DNA from: Carya illinoinensis
Taxonomy: Eukaryota; Streptophyta; Magnoliopsida; Fagales; Juglandaceae
Length of the DNA: 64,000 nt
Assembly (NCBI RefSeq): GCF_018687715.1
Contig: NC_056755.1
Span: forward strand, 35,607,001-35,671,000
Direction: 5' to 3'
In this document: one piece after another, positions 46,201-58,814 of the stretch
Numbering within the stretch: position 1 is the first letter of the stretch
Layout: every line of letters starts with the position of its first letter
Program-made: the position numbers and the translations under genes
Notes under the pieces: model-generated
What the model was told of the DNA's origin: nothing
The model's input: only the letters and a program-made list of their open reading frames with translations
Database searches by the model: none

Positions 46201-49200
46201 GAAACCAGGAACCCAGTGATCTTCCCATAATCTAATAATCCTTCCATTCCCAACCCTCCACCTGCAGCTCTGTAGAAGTTATTCTTTCACTGACCATATT
46301 CCTCTCCACACATAAGATGGCTTATGTCCAAGATTTGATGTCTAAAAATTTGTTTTAGGAAAATATCTAGCCTTGAGCATTTTATGAAGTAGGCTATTCT
46401 CATTTTGCATTATTTTTCACCCTAGTTTTGCAAGCAAAGCATCATTAAAAAGTCTAAAATCTTTGAACACCCCATACCTCCATCATCTTTAGTCTCACAC
46501 ATCCTCTTCCAGCTCACCTAGTCTATTTTCTTCTTTTCCTTTTTCTAAACCTACCAAATCTTGGCCATCATTTGTTCTAGTTCATAATAGAGAGAATTGG
46601 AAAATTTAAAACAGGTTATAGCATATGTTGGAATAGCTAATGCAATTGCCTTGATTAAAATTTCTTTACCCCCTTGAGATAAAAGATTTTCCTTCCATTG
46701 TTGTAGTTTTGACCAAACTTTGTGCTTAATATCTGAGAAGACCCTCTTCTTATCTTTCCTAACCATAGGTGGTAGGCTTAGGTACCTGTTATAATTTTGA
46801 AAAACTTGAATTCCCCAAAATGAGAGCAATTATTGGTGTGTTGTTAAAGAGACATTCTTACTAAAGACCATTGACGTCTTTTCTTGATTGATTTTTTGTC
46901 CTAAGGCATTCTCATAAACTTTAAGGATGATTTGTACCTCCATGTTATCTTGAATAGAGGCCTTATAGAAAAGGACACTATCATATGCAAACAGCAGATG
47001 ATTCACCACAAGGGCCCCTTTACAAACTCTTACTCCATTAGTATGCTTTCTTGTACTAGCTTGATTCAAAAGTGAAATAAGGCCCAACTAGTTCCTAGCA
47101 AAAATAGATAGGGAGATAAAGGATCTCCCTATCTTATCCCTTGAGAATGATGAATAAGACCAACTAGTTCACCATTGATTAGGCTGGAAAAGGTGACAGA
47201 TTTAACACAAAGCATTACCAACTGAATCCATTTGTTTGCAAACCCCATATGTTGCATAACTGCCTCCAAGTCGTGCCATTTAAGCCTAGCATAGGCTTTT
47301 CTCATGTCAAAATCAAGAGACATGAATCTTTCTTAACCGTTCATTTTCCTTCTTAAAAAATCAATCATTTCAGAAGCTACTAGTATATTATCAGAAATGA
47401 CTCTACTTGGTACAAATGCACTTTGTGAAATAGAGATAACCTGAGGTAAGATCAATTTCAACCTATTGGACATAACCTTTGAGATCAATTTATAAATGAC
47501 ATTATAGAGACTGATGGGTTTGTGTTGTGACACTTTCTTAGGCTTTTTTGTTTTAGGAATAAAGGCTATGAAAGTGTGGTTTATAGTATAAGGAAATTGA
47601 CCTTCATTTAGAGCATGCAACACAGCCTTAGATACTGACTTCCCTACAATATGTCAATATTTTTTTATAAAAAATAGGGGTCATACCATCAGATCCAAGA
47701 GCGTTTGTGAGATTCATTTAGTGAAATGTTGCCTCCACCTTAGCCTTAATAAAAGGTTTAGTGAGTTCCTCATTCATTGCTTCTGTCACTCTACCTCTTA
47801 GAGATGTTAAAGAGTCCAAGTTACTGGAATGAACACTTGAGCTAAACATCTTTTCAAAGTACTTCATGATCAGCTCATTCCTATTATCTCCTTCTTGCCA
47901 CTTTCCAGTCTTATCTTTCAACCTTGCAATGGTATTTTTTTTTCTCCTCAGACTTGCTTTACTATGACAGAACTTTGTATTATGATCCCCAGCCTTTAGC
48001 CAAAGTGCTTTTGATCTCTGTCTCCATAATATTTCTTCCCTTTTTAGCCATATTTATACTTCCTTTTGAGCTATTTGTAATGTCTCTTTGTTCTCAGTTA
48101 TTGAATTTTCAACTTAAATTTTCTCTAGGTTTGCTCTTATCTGTTTCAGTCTCTTATGTACTACTTCAAATCTACATTTATTCCATTTTAAAATGCTCTC
48201 ACTACAACCAAATAGCTTTTACATTACATCTCTAATTGGTCCATTTCCATAATTTACCTGCCAATCATTTTCTATCACCTTCCCACATTCTTTAGTTTTA
48301 GTCCACATTGCCTTGAATCTGAATGGTTTAGGTGCTTTGAATCTTAAAAAATTGCCTTCAATTTATGAGAACATGGTTTGAATGGGCTGCTGCAATGTGT
48401 ATGACCTTTGAATATGAAAATTCTTGACACCATGCATGGTTTGCTAGGACTTTATCCAACCTTTTATGAATAGCATGTTCCCCTCTCTATTGTTCCACCA
48501 GGTATAGTTGATGCCTTCATAGCCCAAGTCAAAATATACACAATCATCTATCATTTTTCGAAATCTCTCCATTTGAGTCTTAGACCTGTCATTTCCTCCC
48601 TTTTTTCAACACTACAAGTGATTTCATTGAAGTCACGAAGTACTAGCTCTAATAGTCCCCCGTGTTTAAAAGCCTTAGTAGGTCCCAAGTATCTTCCAAT
48701 CTACTTGTCTATGGATGCCTATATAAACCTGTTAGCTGCCAAGTTACACCTCCTCTACTAACATCTTTCACCATAACATCAATATGATGCTTAGAGAAGC
48801 TTCTAGTTGTTAAGTCTACCTCATGTCCCCGCAACAAGCATAGTCCTCCACTCCTACTCTCACAGTCCACTGTCAAACAGTTTTGAAAACCAACTTGATA
48901 CATAATACTTTCCATTGACCTACTTGTCAGTTTAGTTTTTTGTAAAAACATGACATCAGGAACTTCCTTCTTGACTAAATCACGAAGGGCATGAATTCCA
49001 TGTGCATTTCCAATCCCACGTGAATTCCAACTTAGTAGTTTCATGGCTCCCGGCAAGGTTGAATATCAGCCTCCACCGATCTTCTATTTGATATATTTTC
49101 AAACCCCATAACCTTTCTTTGCTTAGCTTTAGGTACAGAGCTTGACTCATTTTCCCCCTCCCTAAATCCCTTCCTCTTCATTGCACTTTTTGAATTTTGA

Positions 49201-50597
49201 TAACTAGTACATTTCCCAGTCATCCTTCCTAGCCTTTGCCACTTTCCCCCAGTTGACTGTTCCTTACTACCAGCAGCCTTGGATAAAATTACTTCATCAT
49301 GGGCCAAACCTTTGCCTTTCTGTTGGGCCTCATTAGAAAAAATTATGTTGAATTCAATCTCTTCAGTTGGATGTGTCTTATTCACCATAAATAGCTCTTC
49401 AGCATTACTCTTGTCCTCCTACAAGACTGCCTCTCCTCTATATGGCAATTCAACATAGTTTGAAACAGCCCATTTTTGCTCCACTAATCCAACATTAAGT
49501 TCCATATCAGTTACCTAATTTGAACTTTCCTCTACATTCTCACATCCTTTATTCGTGCCCCCACCATTACTACCCATAATTGTAGGTTCTGAAATAGCCC
49601 TTTCTACTTCCTGATTTTCTGCTAATCCATTTGAATTTTGAATTGGAGCTGTTACAGGAGGGTCTTAGCCATGCACAGCTTGCTGATCACGATGGTTATA
49701 TGCGGTTCTAGGAAAACCACTAGCTCGCAGCCATGGACTAAAGGGAAAGCTCTCTTCCTTGATCATTTCTTGGTTATCCTGTCGGCCTCTATAATCTTAT
49801 AATTGTGACCCAACCTACCACAAACATAATAGAACATTGGTAATATTTCATATGTGAATCGAACCCAACAAACTCCATGAGTAGACAGGTTTATGCATTT
49901 GCCATGAATCAATGGTTTAGTAACATCCAAACTGACCCTGATTCTGATGAACTCCTCCTATCCAACTTCATCCTTCTCTATATCAATCTCTTCCACCGTA
50001 CCAACACAGTTACCAATCATTCTCACCACCCTCTCATTCATAGCACCTAATGGAAGGTCATATAATCTAATCCAAAATGTTGCCTTCAATAGCTTTATTT
50101 GTTTGCCTGTAATTCCCCTTCAAAATGTTGCATCAATATCAAGTTCCTATCAAAAGACCATGGTCCCTAGCATTTCACCCTAACCTTCTCCCTTTGATCT
50201 TCAAATTCCACCAGTAACAGTTTAAAGCCCAATTCCTTGAACCAAATCTTCTTCACAGGACGCCATATTTTCCTCAAGGTTTGCTTGAAGACCTCATGGT
50301 TGTAATGCTTTTCCGTGATTAAAGACACAAGAAAGCGATGCTCTCCCCGTTATTTTGTTTCTTCTAGTAGTACTTCTACTATAATCTCCTCTTTCTCTTG
50401 CTCTGACAATGACAACCTTTAAAATAAATCTTCTAAAGTTTCTTCCATGATGGAAAAGTACATTGCACCCTAACCTGTACTAAGACAAGAAAATGGCCTC
50501 CACTATTGCTGGAGCTCTCAAGAGGAATATGAAAAAATCAAAATGATATTTTATGAACTAACGTTCACACCCAGACCCCCATATAGAACGTAGCACT
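43240..50597 (-). mobile_element. Near full-length minus-strand LINE nested in the older LINE
   Basis: Both flanks are ttgaacaagtg (43229-43239 and 50598-50608), an 11-bp target duplication. The 3' end next to the left copy is an A-rich tail (aaaaataaaataaaataa on the minus strand). Reading from the right: leader, ORF1 from about 50447 with DUF4283-like content (KIWFKELGFKLLLVEFED), and ORF2 endonuclease from 49056 (MKLLSWNSRGIGN, LQKTKL). RT spans 47620-46550 (AFIPKTKKPK, QSAFVPSRVISDNILVASE, FDMRKAYARLKW), with YDS at the active-site position. After zf-RVT (LPTRSNLKRRKVV with CQIC) comes RNase H, down to about 43300. Stops and a frameshift occur in both ORFs. A 1.7-kb insert interrupts it at 44176-45849. 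Confidence 0.88.
44176..45849 (-). mobile_element. Unclassified 1.7-kb insertion in the nested LINE, possible solo LTR
   Basis: LINE homology stops at 45850 (VFAWR) and resumes at 44175 (ACIEALPT), bracketing about 1.67 kb with no LINE similarity. The short flanks cctc (44172-44175 and 45851-45854) may be the target duplication. On the minus strand it begins tgataaagtgttagaaattc. It contains no gag, pol or transposase. A moderately GC-rich block at 45170-45480 has a 74-codon frame with no recognisable similarity. A solo LTR is the likeliest explanation, but its ends do not follow TG...CA cleanly. Confidence 0.5.
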
Positions 50598-51671
50598 TTG
50601 AACAAGTGATATTACGATTGAGCTTCAATCACAACTGGGTGGCATTAGTGTTATCTTGTGTTAAGTTAGTTTCTTACAAAATATTGCTAAATGGAATGCC
50701 AAAGTCATCTTTTTTGGCTTCACAAAGTTTAAGACAATGGGATCCATTATCCCCATATTTATTTTGTTTTGTATGTCGAAGGCTTATCCTCTCTTATTAA
50801 ACATGCCGAGAATTAAAGAATAATAAGAGGATTGAAGGTGCAATAGAGTTCCAATACTTAGTCACTTATTTTTTGCTGATGATAGTTTGTTATTTTGTTG
50901 GATAACTATGGCTGAAAGTTTTGCTTTAAGGTAATTGTTAAGGACATATGAAGATGCATCTAGACAACAACTGAATTTAGATAAAACTAAGTTATTAATC
51001 AACAAAAATGTTAGTGAGGAGGAGGTGGATGCTATTAAGATTGTTTGGAATGTGCACTCAGTACAACAACATGACTGGTATTTGGGATTACCATCTTTTG
51101 TTGGGCGTGCCCAATCTTTAACTTTCAAGATCATAAGAAAAGAGTTTGGGATAAGTTGCAAGGTTGGAAAGAAAAGCTTTTTATCACAGGCTGGTAGGGA
51201 AATCTTAATTAAGGTAGTGGCTCAAGATCTTTCGATGTATACTATGAGTTGTTTTCTATTGCCAAAGTCTTTTTGGAAGGACTTAGAGGGTATTAGAGGG
51301 TATGTTTGCAAGATTTTGGTGGGGTTAACGTGCATTAAAACATAAAATACGTTAGATCATTTGGTCAAGTATGTGTGAGTCAAAATTATGTAGGGATTGA
51401 GCTTTTGTAATTTGGATATTTTTAATTTGTCTTTATTGGCCAAATAGGATTGGAGATTACTTAATGATCATGATTCTATGATGTTTAAGATTTTTAGGCC
51501 AAATATTTTCCACATAGAATTTTTTACGCTCATAACTTGGGTGTAATCGTTCTTATGTGTGGAGAAGTATTTTTGTAGCCAAGAATATCCTACTAAATGT
51601 TTGTAAATGGCGAGTGGGAAGTGACAACTCTGTTAACACTCAGATAGATAGGTGGGTTACAACCAACTCTA

Positions 51672-51919
51672 TTCTTCGGACTAGACCGAATCAAACATTC
51701 ATAGGGACTAGTTCGATTCAGTCCCCTATCGGTTTGCTTGGTTCGTTCGGTCCAATTTGATCCAAAATTTATAGACCTCGGGATTGGATCGAATACCATT
51801 CAATCCACACTTTTTAGGACCGAGATCAACTGATCTAGAGTTTGGTTCGGTTTGGTCTTGTCCGAATGAGTCGATCCAATTGGTTTTTCTGATCCGGACC
51901 GACCGGCTTACACCCCTAG
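51672..51919. mobile_element. hAT-like fragment within the older LINE
   Basis: LINE coding homology breaks near 51672 and resumes near 51920. The interval has the ggttcggtttggt and ccggaccgaccggcttacac character of the hAT-like elements at 11-15 kb, and its right end is cttacacccctag. No left terminus or clear duplication was found, and some LINE sequence seems to be missing. Confidence 0.4.
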
Positions 51920-52656
51920 TTATAAAAGATAGTCATTGTGCTCACTGTCATTTACAAGTTGAGGATATTCTTCATGCTTTATTTTGTGCCCCACTGTTCA
52001 TCAAGCATGGATTCATAGATGTAAAATAATAATGCAGTTCTTATGTGCTAAAACTAATTTTCATGATTTGTTGTGGACTGTGATGCAACTTGATATATCG
52101 ATAGTTCTACTTTTCCTCACTATCTCATGGGAAATTTGGAAATATAGAAATCTTCGCTTGTTTGAGCACATTATGGATCTAATTTTACAAGTTGTGGATC
52201 ACCGAATTGATTTTGTGGATAGCTTTACTTCTATAAAACAATCCCAAAAAGAAACTGTGTTAAAATGGTAGCCTCTACCATGTGGTAAAAAAAAGTTGAA
52301 TTTTGATGGGGTCATTGTTTAGTGGTACACACTTTACTGGAATTGGTCTTATTCTAAGGAATGATATTGGATAGTTTTGTTTACTTCGAGTAGAAAGGAA
52401 ATGGATGTTTTTTTTATGTAAATGATGTTGAAGCTTTGACAGCTTTGAGAGGGTTATAGATGATACTCCACATGGATTTTCCTAGGTTGATCTTGGAAAG
52501 TGATTCTTCACATGTGATTGACACTATTAAGTTTAGGGAACCAAATTTTTCGACAAAGAGACCTCTAATTATGGAAATTCAGCATCTTCTCCAAAAATTT
52601 CCAGATAGTGAAATTTCATATGTTGAAAGATAAGCAATGAAGCTGCATATTTGTTA

Positions 52657-53274
52657 GAGCACTCCCAATGGATGCTTTAAAATGTATTTTTCTTTAAAAT
52701 ATAGAGAAAAGTTCTCAAAATCACCTTCCATCCGATCTTCTATTTTAAAGGGACTTTAGAGTTGCTACAAAGAAGCCGCTACATTTGGAGGAGCCTATAC
52801 ACGACTATAAACATTTTTTTATTTATTTCTCACATATTTATACAAACCGGAGGCTAGTAGTCAGGCTGCCATTTCTTTGGAAAGGTGATGTTTTTAATAA
52901 TTTGGATATTAATTATTTGGTTAGTGATGATATTTTAATATATATTTTTATTATATAATTTTTTTAATTTTTTAATTAATTTATATTTTAGTTTAGCTTA
53001 TAAATTTGGATTGATTTAAAATAGCACATAATTATATGACACTGTATATATAAAAATATTACAAATATCAAGAGATATGAAAATATCATTGATAAATAGA
53101 GAAAATATTTGACATGAATAAAAAAATATTAAAAAGTATAATATTTAAGTGATATGAAGAAAAAATAGATAAGATGACGTATGGTATATTGTAAAAATCA
53201 GTATGTAAAATAGAAAAAGTGAGTTTTAATGATATATTTTAAAGAATATGATAGAGAATCCATTGTGAGTGCTC
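52657..53274. mobile_element. Harbinger/Tourist-type MITE in LINE RNase H
   Basis: The left end gagcactcccaatgga and the right end tccattgtgagtgctc are an inverted pair. Both flanks are tta (52654-52656 and 53275-53277), as expected for PIF/Harbinger. The RNase H reading (NEAAYLL on the left, RHTHNVDN on the right) continues in frame when the 618-bp insert and one tta are skipped. It is AT-rich and non-coding. Confidence 0.88.
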
Positions 53275-53489
53275 TTAACAAGACATACTCATAACGTTGA
53301 TAATAGTGCTTAATGGTGATATACATGTCCTGATATTGTTAAAACTAGAGTATTGTTGTATGTTGATAAGTAATTTATTTGGCTATACTTGGTATATGTT
53401 ATAAACTATACATGTTACTGTAATTTGTTCTTGATTATTCAAGTAGGAATAAAGTGTGCCTTTTATAAAAATAATAATAATAATTAATA

Positions 53490-53794
53490 GGTATTAGTCT
53501 TATTACGGGTTTTAATATTCCTTAAAAAGAAAAAAGCTGTTTCTTTCCGGCCCAATTTCTGTATTTTCTAGCCCAATACCATTTACCCATTCCCAACATT
53601 AAACGGGTCAGCGCGTGCCAGCACGAAGAAACTCAATCCAGTAACGTACAGAATCTTCTGGGTCGTTTTTCTTTATTCTTTTCCTTTTCGTCGAAGTTTT
53701 CCTCTGAATCAAATAGTTCAAAAAGGGGATCTCAAATTTGAATTTGCTTCGTAAAGGACAAGAAGAAGATCTGAATTAGCTTTCTGGTTTAGCA
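53490..53794 (+). promoter_or_regulatory. Promoter and 5' leader of Derlin-1
   Basis: This unique stretch lies between the LINE tail and the Derlin-1 start. A GC-richer patch (gggtcagcgcgtgccagcac near 53605) and a pyrimidine-rich leader (53665-53700) precede the ATG at 53795. I see no clear TATA box. Its short length means that the LINE nest lies within 310 bp of the coding start. Confidence 0.5.
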
Positions 53795-56700
53795 ATGTCT
53801 TCTCCGGCCGAGTAGTACTCTGTTCTTCTCTTTTCCATTTCTAAATTCATAGTTTTTCTGTTTTATATGTTTGTTATTTTGCTGTTCTTTGTGCTAAATT
53901 TTGTCGATTCCTCGAGGGGATCCTTGGTTATAAGTCTTTTTTGTTGATTTGATTATAATACATGTCTTGTATTGTAGTCGTAAATCGTTGCTGTCTTCGC
54001 CGTCTTGTACTTTGTTTCAACTTATGTTCCTCTTTATTTAGGTTTATAATATAGGTTTACTCTTTTGTTCATTTTTGTTCCTTTGGGTGTTTTGTGTAAA
54101 CTGTTTGGGCATAGTTGTGACCTCAACCTGAGTGGTTCTAATTAAAGTTTTTTATGGTGTGGAATCTATGTTCAAGTTTTTGGATGTAGGTTAATGATAG
54201 TAGTGGAAAAGAGGTATGGAAAGCTTTGTATAATATGTAACCGAACCTACATCAGCTTTGAATCGCACCTATATTAACTTTCTTTCTCTTATCCAAAGGT
54301 ATATAGTTCGATAATCTTAAAAACTCGAGTTATTTGCATTTGCTTTGTATTCTTGCAAACTATGACTTGCTACCGAAGAGACTTCTTCTGCCAAAGTATG
54401 GATGCGAACAGAAGTAGACTGAAGACTCTATTGAGAGGTTATTTTCATATTTAGTCACGTGAAATCAGCACAGAAGTCACTGGGGAAAGTAAAACGAAGG
54501 CTATATAGTGATTGGCGTTGATGGGTTGTAGGAACTTCACTATTTTTGAGGTTTACGTTTACTTGCCAAAGTATTGCACTTGGTTACGCTCGTAATAATT
54601 TATAAAGTCTTGGTGGCCATACATTACACTAGTTGGATCGCAGAATTTCCTAATTTTTGCAGTCATACCCTTTAAATGGTCTCAATTTGAGGAACAAATT
54701 AACGTGGTGATTTATTCTATTATGAGAGTGGATCACCACGGGGGCTAGTAAGATTAAGTTCTATTGCTGTGTTGGCCTCAAGCTTAAGCCCAATGCTAGC
54801 AAATGTACTTGTAGTATTATCTGCTCAGTATGAATCGTATGATAGCTCTTTGTACTTATTCTCCCTGCCCTTTGCTATCCACTTTGCTTGAATAGCTAGT
54901 CCCAAAATAATTTGTTTATTATCATTTTTATTTGAAGATATTACATATGGCTGTAATGATTATTTTAACTGTTTTACCATTTATTGTTCACTTTCTTATC
55001 AGATATTATAAATCTCTTCCACCCATAACAAAGGCTTATGGGACCCTCTGTCTGTTGACAACCACTGCCTACCAGTTTGGATTAGTTGATCCTCGGTATA
55101 TTGCGTTATTTTATAAACCGGTATTCACACAATTTCAGGTATGTCTTTTATCTTTGTCGACTTTATGATTTATTACTAATTCTGTTGATGCCTTCTACTT
55201 ATAAAAAAAAAAAAAAAAAAAAAAATCTGTTGATACCTTCTATTCTTCATTATTTGGTCATGTTTGGGAACAAGTTTTTGAAAATCCTCTTGCTCAATCC
55301 AAACTTTCTTACACCAAAACAATCCAAATCATGAAAAAATATTACCTCTATTTCTACAAGAAGCAAAAACCAAAACAACTTTCACAAAAGTAAAAAAACA
55401 AATATTTTGTTTACAAACATATAAGGAGCTTTAACACCCTTTTAAACCTTAATAAAAATATCTGTAAAAAGCTTTCTTAATTCAGACATATTTTAATGTA
55501 TCCCACCAATTTCACAAAACTCCATAAAACCCATCCTTAAATGTTTTCTCAAAAGTCTCGGAAATGTTGAAAAAAGCATTAATTCCATACATCCCCTTAA
55601 AACTGTCTTTTACTTTTTGAAAGAATTAAATTTAATTTATTCTCAATACTATATAACTCTTTCAATTAAGCCCATCTATTGCCCCCTTTAAAAACAATAA
55701 AGAAGACAACCCTCAACGAGCTCTAATCTTCAACACTCTCAAGCTCAAACCAACCCAACTTATTGCGGAGAGGGTTGGTGAGAAGTGTTGAGAAGAGTTG
55801 TGAATAGTAGTAAAAAGTAAGTAAAAAGTAATAATAAAGTAATGAATAGTAATAAAAAGTAAGTGAAAAGTAATGAATAGTAAAAGTAAGTGAAAAGTAA
55901 AAATATAGTAATGAATAGTAGTGGAGAGGGTTGAGAAGTGCTTAACACCCAAACACAGAATAGTAGATGACCTTAAATGGAAAACAGGATTTGCTTGACT
56001 GTTTATTTGACATGCTATTGTTAATCACACTTTTTTTCAATAAGTGTGTTTTTTACAATACTTATCGTGCAGCTGATAGACAATTGCCTTGAAATACATA
56101 GTTTGATTACCCATAAAAAAAAATATAGTTCGGTATATATGATGAACAAGTGAATGAATACTAATTATTTTCAAAATTCTATTAATTCTGTGTTCTGCGA
56201 TAGAAAAAAATTTGCCTCATTTATTATTCTGAACCCCATTCCCCTATTTGGGGCTGCATAGAGGTGCAAAGTTTGGGCCCATGAATATGTACATAACAGG
56301 GGGTCTGAAGAAGTTCTTGTTCCAAGTAATCCAAATACTTGTGATCCTTTCTAAGAGCATTCACATTGGCTTCATCAAAACCATCTTTAAAATTTGATGA
56401 AAAGTACAAGTTTTCCATAAATTTAAAATCTTCTTATCCATAATCCCATATTGGATTAGCCATTGGATTCATCAAAATAATAATATAATATTATTTTTTT
56501 AATAATAATATTTTTTTTTTTCATATTTTGCAATTAAACCTTGTATATGTACATTAATAATATAATTTGATATTTAAATTATTGATTTCCAAATAATTTT
56601 TTTCCTCAATCTAATTACCAACAAACACATTTTACCAACCATTCTTTTACATCCACACACACACACTCAATTATATATATATATATGCTTGTTTAATAAA

Positions 56701-58814
56701 CACTTCCAGCCACAAATCGTATAAAAGATTTCCATTGATAATAATGGAGCAGACGAAGATACAGATGAGGATAAGATGGAACAATCCATGAGTGCTGCAT
56801 TTGTGGCAGCTGCCCACATGATGAAGCTGGCAGAAAATGGTGTAAGAAAACAGAAAGAAGGGAAAAGTGCTGAAAACGGAAAGGAGAGAGATGAAATAAA
56901 ATAAACCGGTTGCGTATTAAAATTACAATAAAATATAAGGATGTAGGTGTAACAGTAGTCCTTCATATTTGAAGGAAATGGAAGAATCACTGTAGCTCAA
57001 AACTTGAGATAAAAGTCTTTACCGAATCCAATGCAGGTCAATTTCATCCATATTCATCAAATTTTGAAGATGCCAATGCCAGTGCTCTAAGGATATTAAG
57101 TATGCATGACCTTTGAAATATTCCAATAATGCCAGGGAGTAAAATACAACTATAAATTAAAAAAAAAAAAATTCCAAATCCTGTAGTATGTTTTGGTAAT
57201 TTCCTCGGCCAATGAGTGGTTGATTTAAAGTTGCACTTGAAACCTGGCTTCCCCTTTTAGTTTTTTCAAATGAGCCTTGAACCCCCCCCCCCCCCCCCCC
57301 TCTCTCTCTCTCTCTCTCACAGATGGAATCTGGATAAATATTTTTCCCTTCTCTCTTTATAAGATTTTATTCTTGATCCCTTCCATAATTAATAACTCTT
57401 TTGGTAACTTGGCGTTGATTTGTAGGTCTGGAGGCTAATTACAAACTTCTTTTTCCTTGGAAAATTCTCTATCAATTTTGGAATTCGCCTTTTAATGATG
57501 TAAGTACTTGTGACATGGAATTCTAAATAAGATGCATCAATTTTCATCATATGCAATGATCACTGTGAGCGTGAGAGCTTAGTGACCTGTTGATACTTGT
57601 GATGGGGTGTTCTTTTCATGCACTTACAGTTTCAAGTGAATGAACTGCAGAGCTAGATATGGAGTTCAGCTTGAGAAGGTACCATTCGACAGGCGGACAG
57701 CAGATTTCTTGTGGATGATGATATTTGGGGCCTTTTCACTATTAGTATGTGAGATTATCTTCATCATTATCAGCTTTTTGATCTGTTAGTTAATTGTGGT
57801 CTTTGTCCTTCAACTTAAAAGGCCTCTAAAATTCGTGGGTGAGCCTTGGCTCAGACAACCACCTCTCCATATGACATTATGTTCTCTACCGTATTTTTTA
57901 TTTTTTTAAATGGATGCACTAACATTGTTATTTTGTTTTTGGCGTTTATTCTCTTCCGTGTTTTAGGTATTAGCAGCCATCCCCATATTTTGGACACCTC
58001 TTCTTGGAGTATCACTTGTGTTCATGCTTCTCTATGTCTGGAGTAGAGAGTTTCCAAATGCTCAAATCAGTATATATGGGCTCGTGACTCTTAAGGTAGG
58101 CCGAGTTTCACGAACTTTCAATTGTGTGGCTTTGTCGTGTAAACAATCTGTTTGGGCTATAGCTCTTTCAATGTCTGATACTTGTGAAACCGAAATCAAT
58201 ATTATTTGGCTGCAGGCATTTTATTTACCATGGGCAATGCTTGCTTTGGACGTTATTTTCGGTTCACCAATTATTCCAGATCTACTGGGAATAATTGCAG
58301 GACATCTGTATTATTTCTTGACTGTTCTGCATCCACTTGCTGGTGGGAGAAACATACTAAAGACTCCAACGTGGGTGTATCCTTACATTTTTGGGCTATT
58401 CATTTCTTAATAAAATATGATCGATTGCAATAAATAACTTGTCTTTAGGGCACCGAAAGAAGTTTATTAGTTTATTCCAGGTTCTTCCATTAAGGGTTTC
58501 TGCTTGTATCCAAGTACATGGTCAAACTGAACACTAGGGCAATGGTTTAACTTACCAAAAATTGGAAAAACAAAAAGTAATGGATTGGTTAACGGTACTG
58601 CTAGATTGATTATAGGACTGCAGTACAGCAATATATCTATTATTGCTTGGTTTCTCACATGAATTATGTGCTTTCTGCAAGTTTCCTTAACTTTTACTTG
58701 CACAGACATAAACTGGTTGCGAGGTGGCGGATAGGAGCTCCGCCAACTAGTGCCCAGCCAGAAAGGACAACTGGTGCAGCTTTCAGAGGGAGGTCTTATC
58801 GACTTAACGATTAA
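53795..58814 (+). CDS. DER1: Derlin-1 (ER-associated degradation), seven exons
   Basis: Derlins are rhomboid-fold pseudoproteases of the ER membrane that help move misfolded proteins to the cytosol for degradation. Exons: 53795-53811, 55003-55138, 57426-57499, 57651-57744, 57967-58095, 58216-58376 and 58706-58814. All introns are GT-AG and all phases join, giving 720 nt and 239 residues, close to the plant norm of about 240-270. The start MSSPAEYYKSLPPI is the plant Derlin-1 N-terminus. Visible marks are the WR motif (residues 53-54), several hydrophobic segments, FPNAQISIYGL before exon 6, GxxxG (GIIAG, 175-179) and the tail FRGRSYRLN. Serine and histidine rhomboid catalytic residues are not expected in this family. 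The gene looks intact. Exon 1 is only 17 coding bases and depends on the donor gtagta, the weakest part of the model. Confidence 0.93.
55203..55224. repeat. Poly(A) run in Derlin-1 intron 2
   Basis: About 22 consecutive A residues lie shortly after the intron 2 donor. Confidence 0.9.
55750..55960. repeat. Degenerate short repeats in Derlin-1 intron 2
   Basis: The units aagtaagtgaaaagtaatg and aatagtagt recur many times, bounded by gagagggttggtgagaagtg on the left and gagagggttgagaagtgc on the right. The stretch may be the core of a MITE whose ends are tgtttggg near 55262 and cccaaaca near 55950, but that pairing is weak. Confidence 0.5.
56355..57087. mobile_element. Harbinger/Tourist-type MITE in Derlin-1 intron 2
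   Basis: The left end gagcattcacattggcttca and the right end tgccaatgccagtgctc pair as an inverted repeat of about 27 bp. Both flanks are taa (56352-56354 and 57088-57090). The 733-bp element lies wholly within intron 2 and leaves the exon junctions untouched. It shares its terminus with the 52657 element. Confidence 0.88.
57282..57318. repeat. (C)19(TC)n tract in Derlin-1 intron 2
   Basis: A run of 19 C is followed by nine TC units, about 110 bp upstream of exon 3. Homopolymers of this kind are prone to sequencing error. Confidence 0.9.

Larger units (their letters stand above)
40950..53489 (+). mobile_element. Old plus-strand L1-type LINE, split by later insertions
   Basis: The plus strand reads ORF1 remnants (from about 40950) and an endonuclease starting at ATG 41492 (MKILSWNF, the family N-terminus). 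RT follows at 42700-43218 (ISLCNVVYKIIAKILA, QCGFVRGRLITDNVLV). Translation-level homology resumes at 50609, with distal RT at 50850-51340 (FLSQAGREILIKVVAQ), then WRVGSDNSVN, zf-RVT and RNase H to about 53330. The tail near 53465-53489 is aaaataataataataatt. The element is interrupted at 43240-50597 by a second LINE, at 51672-51919 by hAT-like sequence, and at 52657-53274 by a MITE. Many stops are present. The 5' end and target duplication were not found. Confidence 0.85.

Noticed and set aside
55713..55952. Phe/Tyr/Thr-rich minus-strand frames in Derlin-1 intron 2
   Set aside because: They are translations of the degenerate aagtaatgaatagt repeats.
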